Source: Mycobacterium scrofulaceum (GTDB lineage: Bacteria > Actinomycetota > Actinomycetes > Mycobacteriales > Mycobacteriaceae). From it: 64,000 nt of DNA. Below are positions 12,769-25,700 of the stretch, in pieces. Location of the stretch: NCBI RefSeq assembly GCF_002086735.1, contig NZ_MVIJ01000009.1, forward strand, positions 1 through 64,000. The letters run 5' to 3'. The notes beneath the pieces are model-generated. The model saw nothing but the letters and a program-made list of their open reading frames with translations, did no database searches and was not told where the DNA came from. Numbering within the stretch: the first letter of the stretch is position 1; the number at the start of each line of letters is the position of its first letter. The position numbers and the translations under genes were made by a program.

Positions 12769-14211
12769 ATGACGGAGCGTTTCACGACCACCGACGCCGG
12801 CATCGCTGCGCCCAGCGACGACCAGTCGTTGACGATCGGCCCCGACGGCCCGATCCTGCTGCAGGACCACTACCTGATCGAGCAGATGGCCCAATTCAAC
12901 CGGGAGCGCATCCCGGAGCGTCAGCCGCACGCCAAGGGCGGCGGCGCCTTCGGCACGTTCGAGGTCACCAACGACGTCAGCAAATACACCAGGGCCGCGG
13001 TCTTTCAGCCCGGCACCAAGACGGACATGCTGGCCAGGTTCTCCACCGTCGCCGGCGAGCGGGGCAGCCCGGACACCTGGCGGGACCCGCGCGGCTTCGC
13101 GCTGAAGTTCTACACCAGCGAGGGCAACTTCGACCTGGTGGGCAACAACACGCCGGTCTTCTTCATGCGCGACCCGCTCAAATTCCAGCACTTCATCCGG
13201 TCCCAGAAGCGCATGCAGGCGACGAACCTGCGTGACCACAACATGCAGTGGGACTTCTGGACCCTCTCGCCGGAGTCCGCGCACCAGGTGACCTGGCTGA
13301 TGGGCGATCGCGGGATCCCGAAGACGTGGCGGCACATGAACGGCTACAGCAGCCACACCTACAGCTGGATCAACGCCGCCGGCGAGATCTTCTGGGTGAA
13401 ATACCACTTCATCACCGACCAGGGCATCGACTTCCTGACCCAGGAGGACGCCGACCGGTTGGCCGGCGAGGACGGCGACTACCACCAGCGCGACCTCTAC
13501 GGGGCGATCGAGGGCGGCGACCATCCGAGCTGGACGTTGAAGATGCAGGTCATGCCGTACGAGGAGGCCAGGGAGTACCGGTTCAACCCGTTCGACCTGA
13601 CGAAGGTGTGGCCGCACGGCGACTACCCGTTGATCGACGTCGGCAAGATGACGCTGAACCGCAACGTCACCGACTACCACACCGAGATCGAGCAGGCCGC
13701 CTTCGAGCCGAACAACACGGTGCCCGGCACCGGGCTGAGCCCGGACAAGATGCTGCAGGCGCGCGGGTTCTCCTACTCCGACGCGCACCGCGCCCGGCTG
13801 GGAACCAACTACCGGCAGATCCCGGTCAACGAACCGAAGGTCGAGGTGAACAGCTACTCCAAGGACGGCGCCATGCGGATGAAGAACGTCACCGATCCCG
13901 TCTACGCGCCCAACTCCTACGGCGGGCCGCACGCCGACCCGGCGCGCGCCGCCGAGGTGCGCTGGCACGCCGACGGCGACATGGTCCGCGCCGCCTACAC
14001 CCTGCACGCCGAGGACGACGACTGGGGACAGGCCGGCTCCATGGTCCGCGACGTCCTCGACGACGCGGCCCGCGACCGGCTGGCGCACAACATCATCGGG
14101 CACGTCTCCAAGGGTGTGAAGGAGCCGGTGCTGTCGAGGGTTTTCGAGTACTGGCGCAACGTCGACCCGGACCTCGGCAAGAAGGTCGAGGAGGGCGTGC
14201 GGGCCCAATAG
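12769..14211 (+). CDS. haem catalase, KatA type
   Basis: Monofunctional haem catalase, H2O2 to water and oxygen, cytoplasmic. 480 residues, the length of small-subunit catalases. Catalytic H54 is in [12 protein letters not shown], Asn127 in [11 protein letters not shown], and the proximal haem ligand Tyr337 with Arg333 in [18 protein letters not shown] ribosome site lies just upstream of ATG. M. tuberculosis has only the catalase-peroxidase KatG, so this gene is an addition relative to that genome. It sits next to the ergothioneine operon, another oxidative-stress function, but nothing shows co-regulation. Confidence 0.93.
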   Translation: MTERFTTTDAGIAAPSDDQSLTIGPDGPILLQDHYLIEQMAQFNRERIPERQPHAKGGGAFGTFEVTNDVSKYTRAAVFQPGTKTDMLARFSTVAGERGSPDTWRDPRGFALKFYTSEGNFDLVGNNTPVFFMRDPLKFQHFIRSQKRMQATNLRDHNMQWDFWTLSPESAHQVTWLMGDRGIPKTWRHMNGYSSHTYSWINAAGEIFWVKYHFITDQGIDFLTQEDADRLAGEDGDYHQRDLYGAIEGGDHPSWTLKMQVMPYEEAREYRFNPFDLTKVWPHGDYPLIDVGKMTLNRNVTDYHTEIEQAAFEPNNTVPGTGLSPDKMLQARGFSYSDAHRARLGTNYRQIPVNEPKVEVNSYSKDGAMRMKNVTDPVYAPNSYGGPHADPARAAEVRWHADGDMVRAAYTLHAEDDDWGQAGSMVRDVLDDAARDRLAHNIIGHVSKGVKEPVLSRVFEYWRNVDPDLGKKVEEGVRAQ

Positions 14212-14255
14212 CCGCCGTTCGCCACCCGGTAGCCGCCCTGGCATGATCGAAAACC

Positions 14256-14909
14256 ATGACCATGCGGATCCGTGCCGCGGTGGTGGCCGTGGGTGCGGCG
14301 GTAGGGACGGCGCTGGGCGTCCCGGTTGCGGTCGCGCACCCGTCGGAACCGGGGGTGGTGAACTACGCGGTGCTGGGTAAGGGGTCGGTCGGCAACATCG
14401 TCGGCGGACCGATGGGCTGGGAGTCCGTGTTCACCCGACCGGTCCAGAACGACTGGGTGGACCTCCCGGTGTGCAACAACTGGGCCGACATCGGCTTGCC
14501 CGAGGTGTACGACGACCCGGACCTGGCGTCGTTCAACGGCGCCGTCACCCAGACGTCGGCCACCGACCAAACCCACTTCGTCAAGCAGGCGGTCGGGGTG
14601 TTCGCCACCAACGACGCCGCGGGCCGCGCCTTCCACCGGCTGGTGGATCGGACGGTGGGCTGCTCTGGCCAGACCACCGCGATGCACCTGGACAACGGCG
14701 CCACCCAGGTGTGGTCCTTCGACGGCGGTCCGGCCGGCCCCGCCGACGCGAGCTGGACGAAGCAGGAGGCCGGCACCGATCGGCGGTGTTTCAATCAAAC
14801 CAGGCTGCGCGAAAATGTCCTGCTGCAGGCGAAGGTCTGCCAATCCGGCAACGCCGGGCCCGCGGTCGACGTGCTGGCAGGGGCGATGCAGAACGCGCTG
14901 GGTCAGTGA
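14256..14909 (+). CDS. secreted PknH-sensor-like protein (Rv3705c-like)
   Basis: 217 residues: signal peptide (AAVVAVGAAVGTALGVPVAVA) followed by a sensor domain of the type found outside the membrane in PknH. Four cysteines in the mature part (VCNNW, VGCSG, RRCFN, KVCQS) match the two disulfides of that fold. There is no kinase domain, so it is a free or cell-wall-associated domain. Ligand unknown. Confidence 0.78.
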   Translation: MTMRIRAAVVAVGAAVGTALGVPVAVAHPSEPGVVNYAVLGKGSVGNIVGGPMGWESVFTRPVQNDWVDLPVCNNWADIGLPEVYDDPDLASFNGAVTQTSATDQTHFVKQAVGVFATNDAAGRAFHRLVDRTVGCSGQTTAMHLDNGATQVWSFDGGPAGPADASWTKQEAGTDRRCFNQTRLRENVLLQAKVCQSGNAGPAVDVLAGAMQNALGQ

Positions 14910-15076
14910 GCCGGGCGCGGCGGCCCGGGCGGGCATGCTTGAAATTCGGCGCGGACGGGAATATGTCGGACCCATCTGCTAGATGAAGTAGTGGCGGTCA
15001 CCGTTCCCTCAGCGGGTGGGGATGCGGGGCCGCAGACGCACAAGTTCGGCTTGCTCGGGCCCGAAGGGATAGTGAT

Positions 15077-16360
15077 TTGACGTTCGCCGCCATCACTACC
15101 GCGGGCTCCGAGCTGGGCAGCCCCGAAATGGCCGATTCGCAAACGGCCGCGGGCTACATCGCCGACGGCTGCCTGGTGGACTCGCCGCTCGGGCGGGTGG
15201 GCCTGGAGCTGGAGGCCCACTGTCACGACCCGGCCGACCCGCACCGCAGGCCCGGCTGGGACGAGATCGCCGGGGTACTGGCATCGCTGCCGGAGTTGCC
15301 CGGTGGCAGCCGAATCACGGTGGAGCCCGGCGGCGCGGTGGAGCTGTCCGGTCCGCCGGCCGACGGGGTGCTGGCCGCCATCGACGCCATGCGGCGCGAC
15401 CAGGCCGTGCTGCGGTCGGCGTTCGTCGACGCCGGGCTCGGCCTGGTGTTCCTCGGGGCGGACCCGCTGCGGCCGCCCCAGCGCATCAACCCGGGCGCGC
15501 GCTACCGGGCCATGGAGCAGTTCTTCGCGTCCAGCCGGTCGGGCGAGGCGGGCGCGGCGATGATGACGTCCACCGCGTCCATCCAGGTCAACCTGGACGC
15601 CGGGCCGCGCGCCGGCTGGGCCGACCGGGTGCGGCTGGCGCACGCCCTGGGACCCACGATGATCGCGATGGCCGCGAACTCGCCGATGCTGTGCGGCGGG
15701 TTCACCGGGTGGTCGTCCACCCGGCAGTGGGTGTGGGGCCAGATGGACTCGGCGCGGTGCGGGCCCGTCCTGGGCGCCAGTGGTGACGACCCGGGCACCG
15801 ACTGGGCGCGCTACGCGCTCAAGGCCCCCGTGATGCTGGTCCACTGCCCGGACGCGGTGGCGGTCACGGATTGGGTCCCCTTCGCCGACTGGGTGGACGG
15901 CCGGGTGTTGCTCGGCGGCCGCCGTCCCACCGTCGCGGACCTGGAATACCACCTGACCACGCTGTTCCCGCCGGTGCGCCCGAGGCGCTGGCTGGAGATC
16001 CGCTACCTGGACAGCGTGCCGGACGACTTCTGGCCGGCCCTGGTGTTCACCCTGGTCGCCCTGCTCGACGACCCGGTCGCGGCCGGCGTCGCGGCCGAGG
16101 CGGTCGAGCCGGTGGCCACCGCCTGGGACACCGCGGCGCGGTTGGGCCTGCGCGACCGGCGGCTGCACGCCGCGGCCGCCACGTGCGTGGCCGCCGCCGC
16201 CCGGCTGGCACCGCCCGAGCTCGACGGCTCGATGCAGCGGCTGGTCGACGCCGTGGACCGGGGCCGGTGTCCCGGCGACGACTTCTCCGACCAGGTAATC
16301 GAACACGGCATCGCGGCCACGGTCGCCAGGGCGGCGCGGTGCCCGCAAGGGGGGCTGTGA
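15077..16360 (+). CDS. egtA: glutamate-cysteine ligase EgtA
   Basis: Makes gamma-glutamylcysteine, the sulfur donor for ergothioneine. 427 residues of the plant-type glutamate-cysteine ligase family ([14 protein letters not shown], then [15 protein letters not shown]). First gene of a five-gene operon in which each start codon overlaps the previous stop. The TTG at 15077 is the only start giving family length; the 167 bp upstream should contain the operon promoter. Homologue of Rv3704c. Confidence 0.93.
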   Translation: MTFAAITTAGSELGSPEMADSQTAAGYIADGCLVDSPLGRVGLELEAHCHDPADPHRRPGWDEIAGVLASLPELPGGSRITVEPGGAVELSGPPADGVLAAIDAMRRDQAVLRSAFVDAGLGLVFLGADPLRPPQRINPGARYRAMEQFFASSRSGEAGAAMMTSTASIQVNLDAGPRAGWADRVRLAHALGPTMIAMAANSPMLCGGFTGWSSTRQWVWGQMDSARCGPVLGASGDDPGTDWARYALKAPVMLVHCPDAVAVTDWVPFADWVDGRVLLGGRRPTVADLEYHLTTLFPPVRPRRWLEIRYLDSVPDDFWPALVFTLVALLDDPVAAGVAAEAVEPVATAWDTAARLGLRDRRLHAAAATCVAAAARLAPPELDGSMQRLVDAVDRGRCPGDDFSDQVIEHGIAATVARAARCPQGGL

Positions 16361-17652
16361 CTTCGACTTCTCGGGCAGGTCTTGCCGACGATCTGGCGCG
16401 CGCACGGACGCGGACGCTACGGCTGGTCGAGTTCGACGACGACGAGCTGTACCGGCAGTACGACCCGCTGATGAGCCCGCTGGTGTGGGACCTGGCGCAC
16501 ATCGGTCAGCAGGAGGAATTCTGGCTGCTGCGCGGCGGTGACCCCGGCCGTCCCGGCATGTTGCCGCCCGCCGTCGAGGGTCTCTACGACGCCTTCGTGC
16601 ATTCCCGCGCGAGCCGGGTCGAGTTGCCGCTGTTGTCTCCCGACCGCGCGCGGGCCTACTGCCGCACGGTGCGGTCGGCCGTCCTCGACGCGCTCGACGC
16701 CCTGCCGCGGGACAGCGACGACTTCACGTTCGCGTTGGTGGTCAGCCACGAAAACCAGCACGACGAGACCATGTTGCAGGCGCTGAACCTGCGCAGCGGC
16801 GCGCCGCTGCTGCGCGAGAAGGCGGCGCTGCCCGCCGGCCGGCCGGGGCTCGCGGGCACCTCGGTGCTGGTACCCGCCGGCCCGTTCGTGCTGGGCGTGG
16901 ACGCCGCGAGCGAACCGTATTCGCTGGACAACGAGCGTCCCGCCCACGTCGTCGAGCTGCCGGCGTTCCGGATCGGGCGGGTGCCGGTCAGCAACGGCGA
17001 ATGGCGGCATTTCATCGAGGACGGTGGGTACCTCGCGCCGCGTTGGTGGTCCGAACGCGGCTGGGAGTACCGGCAGCGCGCGGGCCTGACCGCGCCCCAG
17101 TTCTGGAGTGCCGACGCGCGGACCCGCACCCGGTTCGGTCACGTCGAGGACATCCCCGCCGACGAGCCGGTGCAGCACGTCACCTACTTCGAGGCCGAGG
17201 CCTACGCCGCCTGGGCCGGCGCGCGGCTGCCCACCGAGATGGAGTGGGAGAAGGCCTGCGCGTGGGACCCGGCCGCCCACACCCGGCGCCGCTACCCGTG
17301 GGGCGCGCAGCCGCCGTCCGCGGACCTCGCCAACCTGGGTGGCGACGCGTTGCGCCCGGCGCCCGTCGGGGCCTACCCCGCCGGCGCCTCCGCGTACGGG
17401 GCGGAGCAGATGCTGGGCGACGTGTGGGAGTGGACAACCTCGCCGCTGCGGCCCTGGCCGGGGTTCGTCCCGATGATCTACGAGCGCTATTCGCAGCAGT
17501 TCTTCGACGGCGACTACCGGGTGCTGCGCGGCGGCTCCTGGGCGGTGGCATCCGCCATCCTGCGGCCGAGCTTCCGCAACTGGGACCATCCGATCCGGCG
17601 CCAGATCTTCTCCGGCGTCCGGTTGGCCTGGGACGTCGAGGATGTCGGCTGA
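16357..17652 (+). CDS. egtB: hercynine sulfoxide synthase EgtB
   Basis: Non-haem iron enzyme joining gamma-glutamylcysteine to hercynine with O2. 431 residues. The N-terminal DinB-like domain carries the iron ligands H48 (WDLAHIG) and H131/H135 (SHENQHDE). The C-terminal formylglycine-generating-enzyme-like domain ends GDVWEWTTS and VLRGGSWA. The GTG start overlaps the egtA stop by four bases. Homologue of Rv3703c. Confidence 0.94.
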   Translation: MTSTSRAGLADDLARARTRTLRLVEFDDDELYRQYDPLMSPLVWDLAHIGQQEEFWLLRGGDPGRPGMLPPAVEGLYDAFVHSRASRVELPLLSPDRARAYCRTVRSAVLDALDALPRDSDDFTFALVVSHENQHDETMLQALNLRSGAPLLREKAALPAGRPGLAGTSVLVPAGPFVLGVDAASEPYSLDNERPAHVVELPAFRIGRVPVSNGEWRHFIEDGGYLAPRWWSERGWEYRQRAGLTAPQFWSADARTRTRFGHVEDIPADEPVQHVTYFEAEAYAAWAGARLPTEMEWEKACAWDPAAHTRRRYPWGAQPPSADLANLGGDALRPAPVGAYPAGASAYGAEQMLGDVWEWTTSPLRPWPGFVPMIYERYSQQFFDGDYRVLRGGSWAVASAILRPSFRNWDHPIRRQIFSGVRLAWDVEDVG

Positions 17653-18365
17653 TGTGCCGTCACCTCGGCTGGCTCGGGACCGACGTGACGGTGTCCTCGC
17701 TGGTGCTGGACCCGCCCTACGGGCTGCGGGTGCAGTCGTATGCCCCGCGCCGGCAGAAGCACTGCCTGCTCAACGCCGACGGTTGGGGGGTCGGGTTCTT
17801 CGACCGCTCCGTGCACGGCCAGGTGCCGCGCCGCTGGCGTAGCCAGGCGCCGCTGTGGGGGGACGTGTCGTTCGAGTCGGTCGCGCCGGCGCTGCGTAGC
17901 CACTGCGTGGTGGCCGCGGTGCGTTCGGCGACGGCCGGCATGCCGATCGACGTCAGCGCGACGGCGCCGTTCAGCGACGGCCAGTGGTTGTTGTCGCACA
18001 ACGGAATTGTCGACCGCGCCGTGTTGCCGGTGACGACGCGGGCCGAATCCGTCTGTGACAGTGCGCTGCTGGCGGCCGTCATCTTCGAACGCGGACTCGA
18101 CGCGCTCGGCGAGACCGTCACCGAGATCGCCGCCGCCGACCCGGGCGCCCGGCTGAACGTGTTGGCCGCCAACGGCTCTCGCCTGTTGGCGACGGCCTGG
18201 GGCGACACGCTGTCCATCCTCCGGCGTCCGGACGGCGTCGTGCTGGCCAGCGAGCCCTACGACAACGACTCCGACTGGGAGGACGTGCCGGACCGCCACC
18301 TCGTCGAGGTCACCGCGGCGGGTGTCGTGCTGACCCCGCTGGATCACCCGGAAGGTTATCGATGA
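17652..18365 (+). CDS. egtC: gamma-glutamyl hercynylcysteine sulfoxide amidohydrolase EgtC
   Basis: Removes the glutamyl group after EgtB. 237 residues, class II glutamine amidotransferase (Ntn hydrolase) fold with the nucleophile at Cys2 (MCRHLGW), exposed after Met removal, and the typical NADGWGVGF and LSHNGIV motifs. Start codon overlaps the egtB stop by one base (TGATG). Homologue of Rv3702c. Confidence 0.94.
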   Translation: MCRHLGWLGTDVTVSSLVLDPPYGLRVQSYAPRRQKHCLLNADGWGVGFFDRSVHGQVPRRWRSQAPLWGDVSFESVAPALRSHCVVAAVRSATAGMPIDVSATAPFSDGQWLLSHNGIVDRAVLPVTTRAESVCDSALLAAVIFERGLDALGETVTEIAAADPGARLNVLAANGSRLLATAWGDTLSILRRPDGVVLASEPYDNDSDWEDVPDRHLVEVTAAGVVLTPLDHPEGYR

Positions 18366-19327
18366 CGCTGACCCTGTCCAACCACCTGGCCGCCGACTCC
18401 GCTGACCAGGCGCTGCGCCGCGACGTCCTGGACGGCCTGCGGCAAACACCGAAATCCTTGCCGCCCAAGTGGTTCTACGATTCGCTGGGCAGCCACCTGT
18501 TCGATCAGATCACCCGGTTGCCCGAGTACTATCCGACCCGCGCCGAGGCCGAGATCCTGCGTGCCCGGTCGGCCGAGATCGCGGCCGCCAGCGACGCCGA
18601 CACCCTGGTGGAGCTGGGCAGCGGAACCTCGGAGAAGACCCGGCTGCTGCTCGACGCGCTGCGCGACCGGGGAGCGCTGCGCAGGTTCGTGCCCTTCGAC
18701 GTCGACGCGGGCATCCTCTCGACGGCCGCGGCGGCCATCCAGCAGGAATACGCGGGTGTCGAAATCAATGCGGTCTGCGGGGATTTCGAGGAACACCTGA
18801 CCGAGATCCCGGCCGGCGGCCGGCGGCTGTTCGTGTTCCTCGGCTCGACGATCGGCAACCTGACGCCCGGCCCCCGCGCGGAGTTCCTCTCCAGCCTGTC
18901 CGCCCAGATGCGGCCGGGGGACAGCCTGCTGCTGGGCACCGACCTGGTCAAGGACACCGGCCGGCTGGTGCGGGCCTATGACGACTCGGCCGGGGTGACG
19001 GCGGCGTTCAACCGCAACGTGCTGGCGGTGATCAACCGGCAACTCGACGCCGATTTCGACGTCGAGGCCTTCCGGCACGTCGCGCGGTGGAACGCCGACG
19101 AGGAACGCATCGAGATGTGGTTGCGCGCCGACCGTCCGCAGCGGGTCCGCGTCGACGCGCTCGACCTGACCGTCGACTTCGCGGCCGGCGAGGAGATGCT
19201 CACCGAGGTGTCCTGCAAGTTCCGCCCGGACGGGGTGAGCGCCGAACTGGACGGGGTGGGACTGCGCCGCACCCGGTGGTGGACGGACGCCGCGGGCGAC
19301 TTCGGGTTGTCGCTGGCCGTGAAGTGA
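18362..19327 (+). CDS. egtD: histidine N-alpha-methyltransferase EgtD
   Basis: SAM-dependent trimethylation of histidine to hercynine, the first committed step to ergothioneine. 321 residues. The SAM-binding segment is [18 protein letters not shown] and the family motif [11 protein letters not shown] follows. The ATG overlaps the egtC stop (ATGA). Homologue of Rv3701c. Confidence 0.95.
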   Translation: MTLTLSNHLAADSADQALRRDVLDGLRQTPKSLPPKWFYDSLGSHLFDQITRLPEYYPTRAEAEILRARSAEIAAASDADTLVELGSGTSEKTRLLLDALRDRGALRRFVPFDVDAGILSTAAAAIQQEYAGVEINAVCGDFEEHLTEIPAGGRRLFVFLGSTIGNLTPGPRAEFLSSLSAQMRPGDSLLLGTDLVKDTGRLVRAYDDSAGVTAAFNRNVLAVINRQLDADFDVEAFRHVARWNADEERIEMWLRADRPQRVRVDALDLTVDFAAGEEMLTEVSCKFRPDGVSAELDGVGLRRTRWWTDAAGDFGLSLAVK

Positions 19328-20472
19328 CGGCCGGCGCGTCGCTGGCCGACCGCTGGCGGGCGGCCCGCCTGCCGGCGGCCGGGCTGCACCTGGACAGCGC
19401 GGCCTGCTCGCGGCAGAGCCTCGCGGTGATCGACGCCGCCACCCAGCACGCGCGCAACGAATCCGAGGTCGGCGGCTACGTCGCGGCCGAGGCGGCGGCC
19501 CCCGCGCTCGACGCCGGGCGCGCCGCGTTCGCCGCCCTGGCCGGCATGCCCGACGCCGAGGTGGTGTTCACCACCGGTTCCCTGAACGCGCTCGACCTGC
19601 TGCTGGGCGGCTGGCCGGCGGATCGTCGCAGGGTGGCCTGCCTGCCCGGCGAGTACGGCCCCAACCTGGCGCTGCTGGCGGCCCACGGGTTCGACCGTCG
19701 GCTGCTGCCGGCGCTGGAGGACGGGCGGATCGCGCTCGACGACGCGGCGCTGGCGCTTCAGGCCGATCCCCCCGACCTCGTTCACCTGACCGCCGTCGGC
19801 AGCCACAGCGGCGTGGTGCAACCGCTGCCGATGATCGCGCAGCTGTGCCGGGAGTTGGGGCTGCCGCTCGTCGTCGACGCCGCCCAGGCGCTGGGCCAGG
19901 TGGACTGCGCCGTCGGCGCCGACGTGACCTATGCGTCGTCGCGCAAGTGGATCGCCGGGCCGCGCGGTGTCGGGGCGCTCGCCGTGCGCCGCGAGCTGAT
20001 GGAGTGCCTGCGTCCCAGGCTGGCGGCGCCGGACTGGCTCGCGGGCTCGTTCACCATCGCCCGGCAACTCGAGTTCGGCGAGGCCAATGTCGCCGCGCGG
20101 GTCGGCTTCTCGATGGCGCTGGGGGAGCACCTCGCGTACGGGCCGCAGACCGTGCGCGCTCGGCTGGCCGAGCTGGGCGCCGCCAGCCGCGCGGCGCTGG
20201 CCGACGTGGCCGGCTGGGCGGTGGTCGAAGAGGTCGACGAGCCCAGCGCCATCACCACCCTGGCCCCGGTCGAGGGCGCCGACCCGCAAGCGGTGCGCTC
20301 GTGGCTGCTCGCCGAGCGGGCGATCCTGACCACCTTCGTGGGCGTCCCGCGGGCGCCGCTCGCGCTGGCCGGGCCGGTGCTGCGGATCTCGCCGCACGTC
20401 GACACCACGGCCGAGGACGTGGAGACCTTCGCCGAGGCGCTGATCGCCGCGACGGCGGCGACGTCCGGTTGA
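19324..20472 (+). CDS. egtE: hercynylcysteine sulfoxide lyase EgtE
   Basis: PLP enzyme that cleaves the C-S bond to give ergothioneine, the last step of the pathway. 382 residues, class V aminotransferase fold. The PLP lysine is in [13 protein letters not shown], with [11 protein letters not shown] carrying the conserved Asp. The GTG overlaps the egtD stop by four bases. Homologue of Rv3700c. The pathway egtA to egtE is complete and uninterrupted. Confidence 0.94.
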   Translation: MTAGASLADRWRAARLPAAGLHLDSAACSRQSLAVIDAATQHARNESEVGGYVAAEAAAPALDAGRAAFAALAGMPDAEVVFTTGSLNALDLLLGGWPADRRRVACLPGEYGPNLALLAAHGFDRRLLPALEDGRIALDDAALALQADPPDLVHLTAVGSHSGVVQPLPMIAQLCRELGLPLVVDAAQALGQVDCAVGADVTYASSRKWIAGPRGVGALAVRRELMECLRPRLAAPDWLAGSFTIARQLEFGEANVAARVGFSMALGEHLAYGPQTVRARLAELGAASRAALADVAGWAVVEEVDEPSAITTLAPVEGADPQAVRSWLLAERAILTTFVGVPRAPLALAGPVLRISPHVDTTAEDVETFAEALIAATAATSG

Positions 20473-20476
20473 GGGC

Positions 20477-22650
<2,174 letters not shown>

Positions 22651-22736
22651 ACCGCCGATGGAACAGGGTTACCGGCGGTAAAGCAAGCGACGCGGTGAGC
22701 TTGCCGAGTCCACCCAGACCATGATGGACTCCTGAC

Positions 22737-24254
22737 GTGTCCGAGTTTGTCGCCGCGATCGACCAGGGAACCACCAGCACCCGCTGCATGATCTTCGATC
22801 ACGACGGCGCCGAAGTGGCCCGCCATCAACTCGAGCACGAACAGCTCCTGCCCCGCGCCGGCTGGGTCGAGCACGACCCCGTCGAAATCTGGGAGCGCAC
22901 CTCGTCGGTGCTGATGTCGGTGTTGAACCGCGCCAATCTGAGCGCGAAAAATATTGCCGCCCTTGGCATCACGAATCAGCGGGAGACGACGTTGGTGTGG
23001 GACAGGCACACCGGGCGGCCCTATTACAACGCGATCGTCTGGCAGGACACCCGCACCGATCGGATCGCGTCGGCGGCCGAACGCGACGGCCGCGGCGAGG
23101 TGATCAGGCGCAAGGCCGGGCTGCCGCCGGCGACGTACTTCTCCGGCGGCAAGTTGCAGTGGATCCTGGACAACGTCGACGGGGTGCGGGCGGCCGCCGA
23201 GCGCGGTGACGCCCTGTTCGGCACCGCGGACACCTGGGTGTTGTGGAATCTGACCGGGGGGCCGCGTGGCGGCGTGCACGTCACCGACGTCACCAACGCC
23301 AGCCGGACCATGCTGATGGACCTGGAGACCCTGGACTGGGACGACGAGCTGTTGTCGTTCTTCTCCGTCCCGCGCGCGATGCTGCCGGTGATCGCGCCGT
23401 CGTCGTCGCCGCAGCCCTACGGCGTCTCCGCGCAGGCCGGACCGCTCGGCGGCGAGGTGCCGGTGACCGGGATGCTCGGGGACCAGCACGCCGCGATGGT
23501 CGGCCAGGTCTGTCTGTCCGAGGGCGAGGCGAAGAACACCTACGGCACCGGAAACTTCTTGCTGCTCAACACCGGTGAGACGATCGTGCGGTCCAACAAC
23601 GGGCTGCTGACCACGGTCTGCTACCAGTTCGGGGACGCCAAACCCGTGTACGCGCTCGAGGGATCGATCGCGGTGACCGGCGCCGCGGTGCAGTGGCTGC
23701 GCGACCAGCTGGGCATCATCAGCGGCGCCGCGCAGAGCGAGTCGCTGGCGCGTCAGGTCGCCGACAACGGCGGCGTCTATTTCGTCCCGGCGTTTTCCGG
23801 GCTGTTCGCGCCGTATTGGCGATCCGATGCGCGGGGCGCGATCGTGGGGCTGTCGCGGTTCAACACCAACGCGCACCTGGCCCGCGCGACGCTGGAGGCG
23901 ATCTGCTACCAGAGCCGCGACGTGGTGGACGCGATGGCAGCGGATTCCGGTGTGCGCCTTGGGGAATTGAAGGTCGACGGCGGCGTCACCGGCAACGACC
24001 TGTGCATGCAGATCCAGGCCGACGTGCTCGGTGTCGACGTGGTGCGTCCCGTGGTCGCGGAGACGACCGCGCTGGGCGCGGCGTACGCGGCGGGCCTGGC
24101 GGTGGGGTTCTGGGCCGATCCGGCCGACCTGCGAGCCAACTGGCGCGAGGACAGGCGCTGGACGCCGGCCTGGACCGACGAGCAGCGCGCCGCCGGGTAC
24201 GCGGGTTGGCGCAAGGCCGTGCAGCGGACCCTGGATTGGGTGGACGTCACCTAG
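22737..24254 (+). CDS. glpK: glycerol kinase
   Basis: ATP-dependent phosphorylation of glycerol to glycerol-3-phosphate, the entry of glycerol into metabolism. 505 residues, FGGY family: [15 protein letters not shown] at the start (phosphate 1 motif), [22 protein letters not shown], and the C-terminal [20 protein letters not shown] start, divergent from the GCS2 gene with 86 bp between. A run of six G at 23256-23261 lies in the coding region. Homologue of Rv3696c. Confidence 0.95.
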   Translation: MSEFVAAIDQGTTSTRCMIFDHDGAEVARHQLEHEQLLPRAGWVEHDPVEIWERTSSVLMSVLNRANLSAKNIAALGITNQRETTLVWDRHTGRPYYNAIVWQDTRTDRIASAAERDGRGEVIRRKAGLPPATYFSGGKLQWILDNVDGVRAAAERGDALFGTADTWVLWNLTGGPRGGVHVTDVTNASRTMLMDLETLDWDDELLSFFSVPRAMLPVIAPSSSPQPYGVSAQAGPLGGEVPVTGMLGDQHAAMVGQVCLSEGEAKNTYGTGNFLLLNTGETIVRSNNGLLTTVCYQFGDAKPVYALEGSIAVTGAAVQWLRDQLGIISGAAQSESLARQVADNGGVYFVPAFSGLFAPYWRSDARGAIVGLSRFNTNAHLARATLEAICYQSRDVVDAMAADSGVRLGELKVDGGVTGNDLCMQIQADVLGVDVVRPVVAETTALGAAYAAGLAVGFWADPADLRANWREDRRWTPAWTDEQRAAGYAGWRKAVQRTLDWVDVT

Positions 24255-24278
24255 CGCCCTCGGCCGCCAGCCCGCCCC

Positions 24279-24342
24279 CCGCGAGCGCCCGTGTCTGTAC
24301 GGCGACACGCCGGTACGGCCGTACATTTGCGCACGCTCGCGG
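24279..24342. terminator. nested inverted repeat between convergent glpK and padR
   Basis: Outer arms CCGCGAGCG (24279-24287) and CGCTCGCGG (24334-24342), inner arms TGTACGGC (24296-24303) and GCCGTACA (24318-24325). It lies between the two stop codons, where a bidirectional terminator is expected. The rest of the 113-bp gap contains nothing else I can recognise. Confidence 0.5.
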
Positions 24343-24367
24343 AGAGCGGAGAGCAAGAGCGGAGGGC

Positions 24368-25075
24368 TCAGTCCTCGCCGAGGATGCCGTAGACCTCGCG
24401 CCGCGCGTTGTTGAGGATGTCGACGATGCGCTGCTGCTGGTCGGCGGTGGCGGTGTGCGCGGCCTGCGCGACCGCGCCGAACAGCTGACCGACGGCCGCG
24501 CGCAGGTTCATGTGACCTGGGTCGGCGCCCTCGGCGATCTCCTCCCACGGCGGGGTCTCGACCTTTTCGGCCGCCGCGCGGCCCTCGTCGGTCAGCTCGA
24601 AGAGCTTCTTGCTGCCCTCGCTTTCGCTGGCCGTGATCAGGCCCTCGTCGGTCAGCAGTTGCAGCGTTGGGTAGACCGAACCCGGGCTGGGCTTCCAGAT
24701 CCCGTTGCTGCGTTCGGCGATTTGCTGGATCATCTCGTAGCCATGCATCGGCCGCTCGGCCAGCAGCGCCAGGATGGCGGCGCGGACGTCGCCGCGCTTG
24801 CCGCGACCCGGGCCGCCACGGCGCCATCCGCCGCGCCGGCCGCCGGGCCCGAAGCCGAATCCCGGCCCGAATCCGGGACCGAAGCCCGGGCCGAACCCGG
24901 GACCGAATCCCAGCGGGCCGTCGGGGCCGGGGGCGTGCTCCCGAAGGTGTTCGAAGAACTCCTGGCGGGCGCGCCGCCGGGCGCCGTGCAGGGCGCGCCG
25001 TTGGGTGTCGGGACCGAACCCGAAGCCGGGGCCACCGGCGAATGGGCCGCCCGCGGGGGTGAATGGGTTGTTCAT
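24368..25075 (-). CDS. PadR-family transcriptional regulator with Gly-rich N terminus
   Basis: 235 residues. A low-complexity N-terminal segment (repeated GFGPGFGPGFGPG, then GRRGGWRRGGPGRGKRG) precedes a PadR winged helix (AAILALLAERPMHGYEMIQQI, then PSPGSVYPTLQLLTDEGLI) and a C-terminal helical dimerisation part. ATG at 25075 is chosen for its AAGGAA ribosome site; the frame extends 11 codons further. PadR proteins usually repress their own gene and a neighbour; a palindromic site lies 50 bp upstream. Ligand and targets unknown. Confidence 0.85.
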   Translation of the reverse strand: MNNPFTPAGGPFAGGPGFGFGPDTQRRALHGARRRARQEFFEHLREHAPGPDGPLGFGPGFGPGFGPGFGPGFGFGPGGRRGGWRRGGPGRGKRGDVRAAILALLAERPMHGYEMIQQIAERSNGIWKPSPGSVYPTLQLLTDEGLITASESEGSKKLFELTDEGRAAAEKVETPPWEEIAEGADPGHMNLRAAVGQLFGAVAQAAHTATADQQQRIVDILNNARREVYGILGED

Positions 25076-25122
25076 GTTTGTTTCCTTACGTCTGCAGGGG
25101 AAGCGCACCGTGCGCTTCGAAG

Positions 25123-25151
25123 TATCACGATATATCGGAAACTATCGCGAT
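25123..25151. promoter_or_regulatory. likely PadR operator
   Basis: Two half-similar sites, TATCACGAT at 25123-25131 and TATCGCGAT at 25143-25151, overlap a perfect 10-bp palindrome CGATATATCG (25128-25137). AT-rich palindromes of this kind are the usual targets of PadR regulators with a winged helix. It is the only AT-rich patch in the region and sits in the padR promoter. Confidence 0.6.
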
Positions 25152-25254
25152 GCAACGTCGGGAGGCGGGTGGTGCGGCCCTGGGCGGCCGTGAGGGCCGC
25201 TGAGGTGCGGCGTCGGGCCGCCGGCGCGCGCGCCGGGCCCGCCGCCCCGGCCCG

Positions 25255-25280
25255 GTTTGCGCCCGACAGGGGGCGGGTAG
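25255..25280 (+). promoter_or_regulatory. sigma-F-like promoter for the 133-aa membrane protein
   Basis: GTTT (25255-25258), 16-base spacer, GGGTAG (25275-25280). Matches the mycobacterial sigma-F consensus GTTT-N15-17-GGGTAT in nine of ten positions. The -10 ends ten bases before the start codon at 25291. Confidence 0.6.
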
Positions 25281-25290
25281 GACCTCTGGG

Positions 25291-25692
25291 ATGAACGCTG
25301 ATAACTCGGATGTGGCGGTGGGCAGCGGGACCTCCACCGCGCCCGGCGCCGCGCAGGGTGGCGGCGGTCCTCGAAGCGGTAGCCGCAACGGATGGCTGTG
25401 GGTCAACTGGGGACTGGCACTGGCCACGGTGCCCGCCGCCGCCATCGTCATGCTCTTCGCCCTCGGCGCGGTGATGAGCACCGACGGCTGCAGTGAGCGC
25501 GGCTGCCCCAATCTGGGCCACGGCGGGATCAATTTCGGGGTGGCGTTCTACGGCGCGCCCGCCGTCGCGGTCGCCGTGATCGTCATCTCGCTATTCACCG
25601 CGAAGCGGCGGGGCGGCATCGCCGTTCCGCTGTGCGGGTGGGCGCTGCTGGTCGCCGACGTCGTCCTCATGGCGGCCAGCGTCTCCGGTTAG
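25291..25692 (+). CDS. hypothetical three-helix membrane protein
   Basis: 133 residues: soluble Gly/Ser-rich N terminus, then three hydrophobic segments (~42-64, ~85-103, ~112-130). A loop with cysteines (DGCSERGCPNLG) lies between helices one and two. Short separation from a sigma-F-like promoter suggests stress induction. It converges with the RDD gene (8 bp). No recognised family. Confidence 0.7.
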   Translation: MNADNSDVAVGSGTSTAPGAAQGGGGPRSGSRNGWLWVNWGLALATVPAAAIVMLFALGAVMSTDGCSERGCPNLGHGGINFGVAFYGAPAVAVAVIVISLFTAKRRGGIAVPLCGWALLVADVVLMAASVSG

Positions 25693-25700
25693 CGCGGCCC

